Shown here: one piece after another, positions 1 through 9,920 of the stretch
Layout: each line of letters begins with the position of its first letter
Numbering within the stretch: position 1 is the stretch's first letter
From: Copromyces sp. CBS 386.78
Taxonomy: Eukaryota; Ascomycota; Sordariomycetes; Sordariales; Sordariaceae
DNA: 64,000 bases
NCBI GenBank assembly: GCA_030685235.1
Contig: MU839082.1
Location: 434,001 to 498,000, forward strand
Direction of reading: 5' to 3'
Made by a program: the position numbers and the translations under genes
The notes under the pieces: model-generated
The model's input: only the letters and a program-made list of their open reading frames with translations
Told to the model about the DNA's origin: nothing
The model's database searches: none

Positions 1-776
1 CGGAGACGGTCAAGGTCGCGGTGGCGGTGATCAAGTCCGTGGCGCCCATGGTTTCGGTTTCAGTGCCCGAGACGGTCTCGGTGACAGAGACAATGTCGGT
101 GTAGGTGGTGGACAGAGTGGCGACGACGGTCGTGAGCGCGTCGGACGCAGTGACGGTCACGGTCTCAACGGCGGCGCTGGCGGTAATGGTGGAGGCCTCG
201 ACACCGATACACTTGCAGGCTTTGGAGTACTGCGACCAGTCGGCGCAGTCGGCCGTGGCGTAGGTGGGGAGAGGGTTAGCCTCCTCGATCTGCGTCAGAG
301 TGCGCTTGTTGAAGTTCTGGTAGACCGTCGAGGTCGAGGTGATCTCGGGGAGGAGGGAGACCAAGGTGGTGGTGTAGGGCACGGTGACGGTCTCGGTGAG
401 GAAGTCAGTCTCGGTCGCGGAGGTGACGGTGAGAGTCTCGGTGAGGATCCGGGTCTCGGTCGAGGCGATCTCCGTCGTGGTCTCGGTGAAGAGGACGGTG
501 TCGACGGCGTTCTGGACGAGAGTGGCCGTTTCGGTGTAGGTGCTTGCTGCGGCGGTCACGGTGACGATGAGGTTGGACTTGCAGTCCATTACTCCGTCAA
601 AGTCGGCGAGAGCAAGAGCTGTAATGCTTCATGGTTATTTTCATGGCGTCGATTGCTGGATAACAGACATGTTCATTTTACATACCCTTCAAGCACTTGT
701 TGCTACGGCAGCAAGCAGCAGAGACGTCCTGCAACAGGGCAGCGCCCGATAGGGCGACAATACTAAAGTTCTTCAT
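1..776 (-). CDS. Secreted Thr-rich protein, 3' end outside window
   Basis: Two exons are visible: 686-776 (start codon 774-776) and <1-618, joined by a 67-bp intron (619-685, GTATGT donor, ACAG acceptor). The frame stays open across the junction for 236 residues and leaves the window. It starts with a signal peptide (MKNFSIVALSGAALLQDVSA), then a Cys-bearing mature N terminus with the pair CC and a following KC. After this come many T-E-T and T-V-T repeats, broken by one Cys motif (DCADWSQYSKACKC) near residue 175. Such Thr-rich proteins are usually O-mannosylated and wall-associated or GPI-anchored, but the C terminus that would show an anchor is missing. I do not recognise a named family. 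The signal peptide and splice junction are well supported; the function is not. Confidence 0.8.
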
Positions 777-1634
777 GATTTGAACGAGTGACTAGACTGG
801 AGTAGTAAACGAATGACTGAGGTGAATCCAACCTTGGGGTGAAAGAGGAAGAGTACGGGACTCGGTCCCTTTTTGTCGCCATTCATAATGCGCAATCCAT
901 CACTTTCTTCATTTTACTTTTCAGCTCGTCGGCAGTGCGGTCTTCTACTCGGATTCGGGTGACAAAAATTGATAGTTCAACCTGTTGTAGGATTCAATAG
1001 CGTCGAGCAGCGATGGTTAGCCGCCATTCAATGTTTGCTCAGAGCCGAAATGGGCACATGTGGTTGTGCCAGCATCAGGGCAGTTCGGGCTCGACGGTCT
1101 AGACCGGAGACTTTGTTTACCCCTTACCCCATGATCCCATCAACCTAAATCAAGATCCATTCAGTCGATCTAGCGAATCCAGGCTCACGGGTCCGGTCTA
1201 ACGCATTTCTGCATTATCTAGCGAAGTCAATTACCACTCTACACCATATATCCCGGTGAACACAACGAAGAACAGTGAAGATGCGCTCGCTCGCTCGCTC
1301 GCTCGCTGTCCAATCAACGTACAGACATCGCCCTTTAATACACTGATGACAGACAAAACCGTCGTCGCTTGATGATCCCTACATAGACAGAAAAAAAAAC
1401 AGCAAAGAAAAAACATCCCGAACTCCCGTCCTTGTCCTTGTCCTTGGGAATGTACCGGCCTTATCCAAGACCGCCTTATCGAGTGCCTCGGTAAACCACG
1501 CCGTAACCCAGCCAATCCATGGAAACCCAAAAGACCCAGCCGCCCGGCTACACTAGAGAAAAAGGAATTGCACCGCCTTGCAATTCGTACACACACACAT
1601 TAACCTAACCATAAGAGAATCGACTGGTAATTAC
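777..1634. other. Intergenic, with GCTC microsatellite
   Basis: This stretch holds the promoter side of the secreted Thr-rich gene and the 3' flank of the kelch gene. A short tandem repeat of GCTC (about six units) lies at 1285-1307, and small A-rich runs at 1388-1411. No convincing coding region is seen. The 121-codon minus-strand frame here is low-complexity and probably 3' untranslated sequence of the kelch gene. Confidence 0.6.
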
Positions 1635-4600
1635 CTAGCTGCCAGTCTGCTTCCTCGCTAGCGCTGGCCTTCCACCACCACCACCACCACCATTTCCACT
1701 CACCGCCGACGGCGCCGGACTGGACTCCCGACTCCCTGCCGCCCCTGACCCAACACTCTCAAACTTTTCCACTAAGTCCAAAACCCTCGTCCTCGTCCTT
1801 CTGGGTCCGGATAGCACACCACCCGGACCAGGAGATGGGGTTGGGCGCGGCGGTGGAGGTTGCGTTGACTGCGACTGGGAATCAAGTAACTCGGAATCGA
1901 GTGACGATTCTCGTGCTTGCTGCTGCTGCTGCTGCAGCTCATCCAACGCCTCAACAGAAGACCGCACCTCTGACACCGAAGGCAGCGCTACCTTCTCCAT
2001 CTTGACGGCCTCGGCCACATGCAGCGTCGCGGTGCCGGCGTCGGACACGCCGCTTGCTATGCTCCGGAGGGAGTGCACGCTGTAGGTTGAGCGGACGGAG
2101 GGGGCGTAGGATTTGGTGTGGGTGTGACCACGGCCGTGGCCGTGGCTCTTCTCGGGGGAGGGCGACGGCGAGGGAGTGGCTTGGGTGTTGTTCTCTCCTG
2201 ATGGTGTTAGGCCGGATCCCTCAGATGAGGGTGTTGAGGGGTTGAGGCCGAGTGTACTTGGTTGGTTGTGGATGGTGATGCGTGATTTGGCCGGAGAGGG
2301 GGGTTGGAGGGATGAGGAGCCTGAAGAGGGTTGAGGTTGTGGTTGTGGTTGAGATGATTCTGGTAGATGGAGAGAGAGTGACGGGGAGGTAGAACGCGAG
2401 AGGGAAAGAGTTAGTGGAGATGGAAGGACAAGATCCAGCAGAGGTAGTGGGGAGGGAGTCCGTTTGCGCGTAGGGCTCCCACTTGGGTCAAGATAGATCT
2501 GAGGACGGTCCTGACCGGGGACCTCTGATGCAGGTGTCAACATCGGGTTGGTCCCCGAGTCTGACTCCGACTGATGTTGGCTACCGCCGGATGTCTTCCT
2601 CACGCTTGAACCCGCAATGATCTCGATAGTATCCGGTGTCTGTCCCACAGCCCGTTCCTTCCCCTTCCCCTTACCAACACTGCTGGGAGTACCACTTCTA
2701 CTGGTCCTGCTCCCCTCCTGATTGACATCACACAGGATGATAGACTCCTCCCGCTCAATCTCCGCATTAACAACCCTAAGGCGCTCCTTGGGTACAGTAA
2801 ACATGACCTGCACCAACCGCTGCTCGACCATTTTCTCCACATCCCAGTCATCTCCCTGGCCTCCTTCTCCCGCAGCGTCGTTGTTCTCCCCTCCAGTGGC
2901 TTGTCTAGAGGCTGAACCCTCTCCATTGCTATCCCAAGCTTCACGGCCTTGCTTCCGCCTCACCAACCCCAAGCCCAACGCGCCGGGAGTCAGGCCGATC
3001 AGAGAAAGATGATGATTATCGAAGCCACTAGCCTCGTTGCCATGCAACAAGCTCTCCTTGGTCGGACTGCTATCGCCACCGGAGCTGCCAGACCCGCCCG
3101 ACCCTCCGCTGACGCTGAGCATCCGCTTAAGGCTGCCCAGCCAGCTGCGCGGACGGGAGTCGAGACGGGAGTTCCGGCGGGTCTTGGATGGTGAGCTGGA
3201 AATTGGTTCCCAATCCTCTTCGGACTCTTGGGCATGTTCCCCACCTTCTTCCGCACCCGGGCGCTCGTTGTTACCTGACCCGGACATAGGGAAAAGAAGA
3301 TCAGCGCCTTCGGCCTGGAGGGAGTTGAAGTTGGGAGTGGGCGTAGGAAGGTTGGATTGAGCGGATGCGAAGGCTGTCGAACCGGAGTGGGATCCACTAG
3401 AGACGGATGAGGCAGCGAGGGAATGATTGCTGCCGCTGTTGCCAGACTTGCCGCTGCCAGAACTGCCTGGCTTGGGAGTCTCTCCTGCTGCGGCCGCTAC
3501 GCGGAGTTGGTGATGGGCCGGGGAGAGAGGTGGTGCTTGTTGATGCTCACCGCCCGAGATGAAACTGAAGGCGCTACGATCGGAAAGGTTGCTTCCTGTG
3601 CGATGGTCGCTGCCCGCGCGGGAGTCGTCCGAGATATCCAACGTGCTCTTGCTCAGGGGGTTAGAAGCCCTCCTAGACTTGATGGACTTGTTGGATGCTC
3701 GGCGCGGGGGTGATGTTACCACACGAGTTGCTGCATTCGTAGGTGATATAGGTTGGTGCGTGGCAGCCTCGAGCGAAGCAGCGGTGGCTGCACGGTGAGT
3801 AGTGGTCACAGATCCATGCCGGCTGATTTTAGCAGCTAGAACGGCGTCCGCCACGTCCACATCTGTCTTCCAGCCGCGGACTTCTGGGTCCTGAGATTGC
3901 CCTTGTTTTGGAGAGAAGGACAAAACCTCGGGAGGTGGTAAGCCAGGACTGGAGTTCTCGTCATGCATGCTACCTCCGCTTCCACTTCCGCTGCCACTGC
4001 TAGTTGGCGGATGCGACGTGCTGGCTATAGCGCTTGCCCGTAGTACGCTTCCGGCCGGGGTGATGAACGGATCATCGTCATACTCGGGGCTGATGAGCCG
4101 CCCTGACGCCCCTAGATCGCCTCCATCTTTCTCGTTGTATTCGTCATCTTCGTCTGCCTCCTCGTAGATGGGGTGGATCCCATTAGGATTCGCAATCCCC
4201 CTTCCAGACGGCGGTGAAAAGTCCATACCATTAGTAGGGATATAGAGTCCCCTCGCGTTGCGCAACCTGCCGACTCCGGACCCGGTGCTATTAGCAGCCG
4301 GCGGACCGGACGGCTGGTAGTGGCCTGGTTGACCGACAACTTGATATCCACCACTTAGTGACGGGGTGCCCTGCCCGTTCGAGTCGTTATTTGTGTTCCA
4401 GGGAAACTGGAAGCCGAACGCGCTGCTTCTTTGTTCGGCCATTTCGTTGTCGTAATTGGTATAGCTGGATGGGTTCTCGCCCCAGTCACTGATGCTGTGC
4501 CTGATGCTACCGCCGAAACCTGTGCCGTAGACACTAGGGTGCATGCCCATGGACAAGCTGCGAATGGTTTGGTCGCGCTGAGCCCGGCGGCGTTGTCGCT

Positions 4601-6341
4601 GACGCCACAGGCAGAAAAGAACTGTGAAGATGATAGCCACCAGCGGAATCCCGAGACCAAGTGCCAACCCAAGTGTAAGTCCGAGATTTTGGCTGATTTT
4701 GGTGGGATCAGATGGATCGCTTGTAGTAGGAGGGATGTCGACGGTCGGGTTGCCATTCGCATCCGGTCGCGGGTTGGTATAGGTTGTCATCCAGGACTGA
4801 GACGTCATGTTGAAGAATCTCGGAGTACTCGTGGCAGTAGTCAACTGTCGTTTCTCCAGGTTGCTGATATCGGTGAACCTCTTGACCTTGGTCTTGGAAG
4901 ATGATGCCTTGGGCGGTTTGATTTCCCACCCTCCGTAGACCATCATCACGTTCCCTGGCAGGACCACAGCGCCATGACCGTAGAGCCCCTCTCCCTTGTC
5001 GAATATCTGTGCATCATCTTTTTCCGGAATCTCCCACCTCCAGTCATCACAACTTGCCCCGACCTTGATTACCACAAGCTGTGGCTCCGCCGGTTGCGAT
5101 ACATCCCCTACCCAACCTCCCAAGATGACCAGGCTACCTCCGTCCTCGCTCAACACGGTCGTATGTCCGGATCTGCTATCCACAGTCGTTGCTCCTCCTC
5201 TCTTTTGCTTCAACTTGGGCCGCTTTTGGTGTAGGTTCAAAACAAGCAAGTCCGCCTGGCCGCTACCAGATGACGGCCCGGCCGCTTCTTCGGCAGGTGG
5301 ATTGATGGACACAAAACTCCACGTCTCTTCCGGCAGGCTCCAGATAGCGGCAGTGCTCATGTTGACAAAGGCATGCTGCGTGTGTCCGCCCAGCAGCACA
5401 TGGGAGGTCTGCTGCGTTACGATGCCCGATCGGTTCGTGATACTCGGCAGCAAGGAGGTAAAGGTGAAGCCGGCTTCGGGGATGGGAGGTCCGCCTAGTT
5501 GAGGGTTGGAGATTGTGAAATCGGTTCCGTCGCCATTATTCTCCGGTTCAACAAGGTCATGCTCGTCGCCGCTTGCATAGGTTGAAGGCGTCGCTACAGA
5601 AGAGATCTTGAGCATGCGGTTCGAGTAGTGGGCTGATGCCTGCCATGTCGAGGCTGTAGAGTTGGCGAAGGGGCACATGCCGCCGTAGATGTAGATGACG
5701 GGATCCGAAATGGAGGGGTAGATTTGTGATGAGAAGGACAGCGAAGAGCCGAGGAGATGGGGGATTCCTGGTCCTGTCCCTACACTACTGCCCTTGAGGT
5801 TCTGTTGGGTACTGTGTTTTGTCCAGACGCCCTTTGCATCACCGTCCTCGTTAAAGGAGGGAGTATAACTCCATACTGCGGGGGTATCCTCTCCGTCTCC
5901 AGCGGCACAGTCACCTGCCAGTACTGCCAATGTGCCGTTCTCTAATAGCGTTGGCGCAAACCCGCTCGTCTTCGACTTGGCCACGAAGGGCAGCCCGGAG
6001 GTCAGTGTTATCGGCTTGAAGGAATCGGCATGCAGCGTCGACGAGGTGTTGATGGCGAGCAGGTCAACGCCGTTGCTGTCTGCATTAGGGGTGAAGATGT
6101 ATGCGAGTCCGTGATTGGCCGGGTTACTGGACTGGGATCCGGAAAGGAGGATGGTAGTGGGCGTGTAGGGAAGCGTGATGGCGGCCACTGGCGTTGCTAC
6201 TGCTGCAAGGGTAGCCAGGCAGAAGGATGTGGTGAGTGAAGTCCGATGTCGTCGGTGTCCGCCGGTATGTGACTTTGTCGTCGATTGCCGGGATGGCGCT
6301 AATTGAGACCCGGATCGGTGCCGGGGCCGGGGCCGGTCCAT
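1635..6341 (-). CDS. Kelch/galactose-oxidase-like single-pass membrane protein with long disordered tail
   Basis: One uninterrupted frame of 1568 residues, taking the ATG at 6341 as start. The frame is open 133 codons further up, but that extension looks like leader sequence, and the chosen Met is followed by a basic stretch and a hydrophobic signal segment (TSFCLATLAAVATPVAA). Residues about 55-500 carry kelch-like blades with repeated GG-W motifs (YIYGGMCPF, VLLGGHTQ, VILGGWVGD, MMVYGGWEI), expected to form an extracellular beta-propeller. One membrane helix follows at about 550-580 (LGIPLVAIIFTVLFCLW) with an RQRQRRR stop-transfer. The remaining ~980 residues are Ser/Pro/Gly-rich and disordered, with a poly-Gln run and a Gly7 run just before the stop. 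Related fungal proteins are annotated as kelch or galactose oxidase domain proteins, but no catalytic function should be assumed. A wall-sensing or polarity role is speculation. Confidence 0.85.
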   Translation of the reverse strand: MDRPRPRHRSGSQLAPSRQSTTKSHTGGHRRHRTSLTTSFCLATLAAVATPVAAITLPYTPTTILLSGSQSSNPANHGLAYIFTPNADSNGVDLLAINTSSTLHADSFKPITLTSGLPFVAKSKTSGFAPTLLENGTLAVLAGDCAAGDGEDTPAVWSYTPSFNEDGDAKGVWTKHSTQQNLKGSSVGTGPGIPHLLGSSLSFSSQIYPSISDPVIYIYGGMCPFANSTASTWQASAHYSNRMLKISSVATPSTYASGDEHDLVEPENNGDGTDFTISNPQLGGPPIPEAGFTFTSLLPSITNRSGIVTQQTSHVLLGGHTQHAFVNMSTAAIWSLPEETWSFVSINPPAEEAAGPSSGSGQADLLVLNLHQKRPKLKQKRGGATTVDSRSGHTTVLSEDGGSLVILGGWVGDVSQPAEPQLVVIKVGASCDDWRWEIPEKDDAQIFDKGEGLYGHGAVVLPGNVMMVYGGWEIKPPKASSSKTKVKRFTDISNLEKRQLTTATSTPRFFNMTSQSWMTTYTNPRPDANGNPTVDIPPTTSDPSDPTKISQNLGLTLGLALGLGIPLVAIIFTVLFCLWRQRQRRRAQRDQTIRSLSMGMHPSVYGTGFGGSIRHSISDWGENPSSYTNYDNEMAEQRSSAFGFQFPWNTNNDSNGQGTPSLSGGYQVVGQPGHYQPSGPPAANSTGSGVGRLRNARGLYIPTNGMDFSPPSGRGIANPNGIHPIYEEADEDDEYNEKDGGDLGASGRLISPEYDDDPFITPAGSVLRASAIASTSHPPTSSGSGSGSGGSMHDENSSPGLPPPEVLSFSPKQGQSQDPEVRGWKTDVDVADAVLAAKISRHGSVTTTHRAATAASLEAATHQPISPTNAATRVVTSPPRRASNKSIKSRRASNPLSKSTLDISDDSRAGSDHRTGSNLSDRSAFSFISGGEHQQAPPLSPAHHQLRVAAAAGETPKPGSSGSGKSGNSGSNHSLAASSVSSGSHSGSTAFASAQSNLPTPTPNFNSLQAEGADLLFPMSGSGNNERPGAEEGGEHAQESEEDWEPISSSPSKTRRNSRLDSRPRSWLGSLKRMLSVSGGSGGSGSSGGDSSPTKESLLHGNEASGFDNHHLSLIGLTPGALGLGLVRRKQGREAWDSNGEGSASRQATGGENNDAAGEGGQGDDWDVEKMVEQRLVQVMFTVPKERLRVVNAEIEREESIILCDVNQEGSRTSRSGTPSSVGKGKGKERAVGQTPDTIEIIAGSSVRKTSGGSQHQSESDSGTNPMLTPASEVPGQDRPQIYLDPSGSPTRKRTPSPLPLLDLVLPSPLTLSLSRSTSPSLSLHLPESSQPQPQPQPSSGSSSLQPPSPAKSRITIHNQPSTLGLNPSTPSSEGSGLTPSGENNTQATPSPSPSPEKSHGHGRGHTHTKSYAPSVRSTYSVHSLRSIASGVSDAGTATLHVAEAVKMEKVALPSVSEVRSSVEALDELQQQQQQARESSLDSELLDSQSQSTQPPPPRPTPSPGPGGVLSGPRRTRTRVLDLVEKFESVGSGAAGSRESSPAPSAVSGNGGGGGGGRPALARKQTGS

Positions 6342-8219
6342 GGCTTGGGTGCCCCGGAACGGGGAAGGAAGTGCCCGGACGCCGCAGCGTTCAATGTGTG
6401 CTCCTCCCGTTTGCTCTTTCCTTGTCGTCGACGTCGCTCTCGAAACCGTTAGGGAAAGGACGACTTGACCATTGTTTCCTCCCCCGGTCCTTTCTGCCCT
6501 TTCTTTCCTTGGTTGAGGTTTCACCTTCCTTGGTTCCGTGTTTCCAGATGCGGAGGCCGGGATCAATAATTGCGGGTTTGGTCTCGACTGCTTCCTTCCT
6601 TGGTCACCACGTCGCCTGTTTGTCCCTGTCGTTTCAACTCGACCGATTATGACGGAATGGTGCAAAGTATGAAAGCTGAATTGCTCCGCCGAATGTTGAA
6701 GTCCCCACTTCTTTTCCCCTTCTCGAAGACAGCGATCCAAAACCTGGAATGCAGAGACGGGGAGTTGGAATGGAGAAGGAAACGTGGAGTTTTGGAGATA
6801 AGCGCAGACTAAAACCGGGCTCGCTGTAGGTACCTACCTACCTAGAGAGCCCGGAGAGGGTAGCAGCTGCAGAGAATGCGGCTGCTTGCTTGCTTTCCCG
6901 CGGTGCTTGACGTGCTGGTAGGTAGTGCGAGGAGTGAATGGATGACGGGACGAAAAGGAGTTTTGCAGTTGCGTGCTTCGTAAGGCTGAAGTCAACAGTC
7001 GATGATACATTCACCCGTCGATCTAGTTAGAAGTGAAGAGCGAGGACCCTTGCCTGCCTGCCTTGACCGAGCGATTGCACTGCAGCTATGGCCCAAGATC
7101 CAGACCGCACAACGACAAGGCTCAACGGAAAAGAACAAGCGGCGGCAGCAACCGGAGTGGAAAGGATTAGGGCAATGTTACGGTGTGAAGAAAATAGTAC
7201 TGATGGAACTGTCCACCAAAACAACTAACAATTCTCTCCCAGGCCCCCTTGGCCGCCGCCCTTCGTCTAGACGGACTTGGTCTCACCACCTGGGAGGAAG
7301 CCAGCCATGTTCCAGTGGAGCTGGACGGTTGAAAGAAGGGAGGCTGGTAAAGCCGGGAGTGGGCTGGGGGTGTGGTTCTAGCTCCGCTGCAAATGCGTGC
7401 CATCAACAATGGCCGATTGGTCAGTTTTCCGCGACGGGAGGCTCAGCGGAGGGGCTGCGGCCTGCGCAAGATCAGGGCGCGCCCACTCCCAGTCCACCGG
7501 TCTCGTCGTCGAATCCGGAATCTGTCGCATTCGCAATCGAGTCTCATTGATGCGCGCGCGGTGGGGTTGTTTTTCTACACAGGGCGGTTGGGAGGGAAAC
7601 AAACAGTGGGACCAGGTGAGCTTATCGTTGGAATCACCAACCGGAGAATAAAACAATTGGGGGGTGGAATTATGAGAGTGGGGCCAAGAAACGAACGTTC
7701 GTTGGGTTATGGTGTGCGCTGCGGTCAGCATTGTCCATCTTCCGCTTTCATCCTCGTCACTCCCAGCTCAGTGTCAGTCAGGGTCAGGGTCAAACTGTCA
7801 ATAGCATCACATCGACTTGCGATGAGCAAGCTGTCTGTCAACTGCCCGCGCAACACCAAGGTCGACTCTCCAGTGACACACGAGACAAAACCGACGGCCG
7901 TTCTTAAACCGAGTAACATGAGGAGAAAGTACGATTCATCTCCTTATGAGACACGTCTTTCGCCCGTGGGGAGATGATGGCAGCGTACAACATCACAGAA
8001 CAATTTCAGCTCGTCTTACGTCTAAACAAAACAGAAACAGTATCAAGTCAAACCATAAGAAACACCACCGTGTTCAAGGTTAATCCCTTTGTTACATGCT
8101 TAATTATAATACAGGCATACACTTTCCCTCCTTTAGGAACCGAGCCAACTCCAGACAGGAAAAACAAGACGGCAAAAAAGTCAACAAAAAAAGAGTATCA
8201 ACCGTCACAAAGGAGCCAT
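6342..8219. other. Intergenic, promoter side of kelch gene
   Basis: About 1.9 kb between the kelch start and the 3' end of the next minus-strand gene. It contains a short ACCT tandem repeat near 6829-6845. Short open frames on both strands overlap one another, are low-complexity and resemble no family I know. The part next to 6342 should hold the kelch leader and promoter. I see no RNA gene. Confidence 0.55.
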
Positions 8220-9920
8220 CTACGCATCGAAATCCAATTCCATCTCATCGTCCTCATCCTCCAAATCATATCTCGTCACCTTGGACGACACCTTACTCTT
8301 CCCCCCCTTCAACTCCCTGACCAACCTCTCCGCCCTCTCCGCCCTCTTCCTGAATATCTCCGCCTCACTCTTGGCATCCACCTCCCCTTTCCCGACCCCA
8401 TTCAACAAGGCATCCCTGGCGTGGCTCAACCTCTCTACCTCGGCCTTGAGAGTACGGATCTGCTCCTTCTGGGATCCCATCTCCGAGTGCAGATCCAAGT
8501 TCTCCTGCTGGATCTTGCCCGCCTCGCGCAGCTTGCGGTTGTACTTCATCTCCAGCTCGGACGCGCGCGGCGGGTAGCGCGGCTGCACCGTGGCCATGAT
8601 GGTCGGCTGGCTTTCCAGCAGGCGCGTGTGCTCGACGCTCGGGTGGACGGCGTGGGCGGGGATGACGAAGAGGACGCTCTTGCCCGAGTTGGCCAGGCGG
8701 TAGTACCGCGTGGTGACGTCTACTTGCACGATGCCGCGGCTGAAGTAGGCGCCGACGAGATCTCCGTCGACCTTTTCCATCTGGTCAAAGAGGCTGGTCT
8801 CGCCAGTGCCGTTGTCGGCGCCGGCACCGGTTTGTGGGTTCTTGTGCCACATCTCCTCTCCGACCGCGCCGTTTCTGCGCCAGACTCTCTCCTTGGCCTG
8901 CAGTACCGCCTCGCGCTTGTCGAGCAGGCTGTGGATGTACTCGTAGACGTCATCGCCCGAGTTGACGAGGATGTACTGGTCCTGTGGGTACGCCACCACC
9001 CGGCCGGTCCGGCCGTCGGGGCCCAACTTGCTGAGTACCTGGTGCGGAATGGCTGCTTCACCGGCCAGCACGTCGAGCGCGTTGCCGTAGCTGCGCTCGA
9101 GCTCGTGCATGCGCGCGACGAGGTGCTGCGTGAAGAGAAGCCATTGGCCGAGCAAGGTGGTGCGCGCGTGCTGGATCTCTTCGGTGTCGTGGTCCGCGTC
9201 GGTGGGGAGCACGCTGAGGAGACCGCCGGTGGCGGTGTACTCGTGGTCGAGGCGCTCCAGGCAGGAGTTGGTGTGGATAAGCAGGTTTTGGAGGTTGGAG
9301 TAGGGGAGAAGTTCCCTTGGTTGGTCTTCCTGGCCGGGAGTGGTGGTGTTGGAAGTTGTCGGGGGCGAATAGTGCTGGATCTGGGTTAGGGGGCAATGGT
9401 AATCGGTGCCGTAAACCTCATTGCGCCCACGGACTTCGTTGATCAGCGAGACAAGGGGCTTGTGGTGGTAGATATCGTCATTGTGGTAAGGTGTGCGAAG
9501 GTCGTTGAGGAAATCGAAAGCCGAGTTGAGTTCGAATTTGATGGCTAGACCATCGTCGGCCGGTGAGGCACTGGCCTTGCCCTTCCCCTTGGAACCTTCG
9601 TTGCTGGCGGAAGTAGCACCATCAACTTGAACCTCGGCGACCTTGACATCTGGCTGCAGCATCTGGATGAGGGCGCAGAGGGATTGGGCATGCTGCTTCA
9701 GTGCAAGGAGCGTGGGCGGAATACCATGCGTGGAGAGATAACCGCAGTTGATATGGCGGAGTAGCTCGCTCTTGACGTCTTCATCGTTGATTCGTGACCA
9801 CTGCGACATGTAGGGAAGCGCATAGTCGGTTGCTTTGACGTAGCCCCTGAGCCCCCGGTTTTCGTCGTTCTCGTGATCCGCCAAATGAGCGGCCACGATC
9901 TTTCGGCCTGGTGGTGTCAT
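8220..9920 (-). CDS. Uncharacterised coiled-coil protein, 566 aa
   Basis: A single uninterrupted frame of 566 residues with an ATG at 9918-9920 (MTPPGRKIVA). I do not recognise the family. The first ~350 residues look folded and mostly helical, with conserved-looking segments such as DYALPYMSQWSRI and NCGYLSTHGIPPTLLAL. A Lys/Ser/Gly-rich linker lies near 110-125. Residues about 455-510 have heptad character (KYNRKLREAGKIQQENLDL), followed by a Lys/Arg-rich helix. The C terminus is acidic (DLEDEDDEMELDFDA), a type of tail often seen in nuclear or complex-bound proteins. A long plus-strand frame (7974-9389) is its antisense shadow, a result of high GC at third positions. Coding status is secure from length and codon pattern; function is unknown. 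Confidence 0.8.
   Translation of the reverse strand: MTPPGRKIVAAHLADHENDENRGLRGYVKATDYALPYMSQWSRINDEDVKSELLRHINCGYLSTHGIPPTLLALKQHAQSLCALIQMLQPDVKVAEVQVDGATSASNEGSKGKGKASASPADDGLAIKFELNSAFDFLNDLRTPYHNDDIYHHKPLVSLINEVRGRNEVYGTDYHCPLTQIQHYSPPTTSNTTTPGQEDQPRELLPYSNLQNLLIHTNSCLERLDHEYTATGGLLSVLPTDADHDTEEIQHARTTLLGQWLLFTQHLVARMHELERSYGNALDVLAGEAAIPHQVLSKLGPDGRTGRVVAYPQDQYILVNSGDDVYEYIHSLLDKREAVLQAKERVWRRNGAVGEEMWHKNPQTGAGADNGTGETSLFDQMEKVDGDLVGAYFSRGIVQVDVTTRYYRLANSGKSVLFVIPAHAVHPSVEHTRLLESQPTIMATVQPRYPPRASELEMKYNRKLREAGKIQQENLDLHSEMGSQKEQIRTLKAEVERLSHARDALLNGVGKGEVDAKSEAEIFRKRAERAERLVRELKGGKSKVSSKVTRYDLEDEDDEMELDFDA

Noticed and set aside
7974..9389. Plus-strand frame of 471 codons
   Set aside because: It is antisense to the 566-residue gene, is Leu/Arg/Val-rich as expected from GC-rich third positions, and has no family features.
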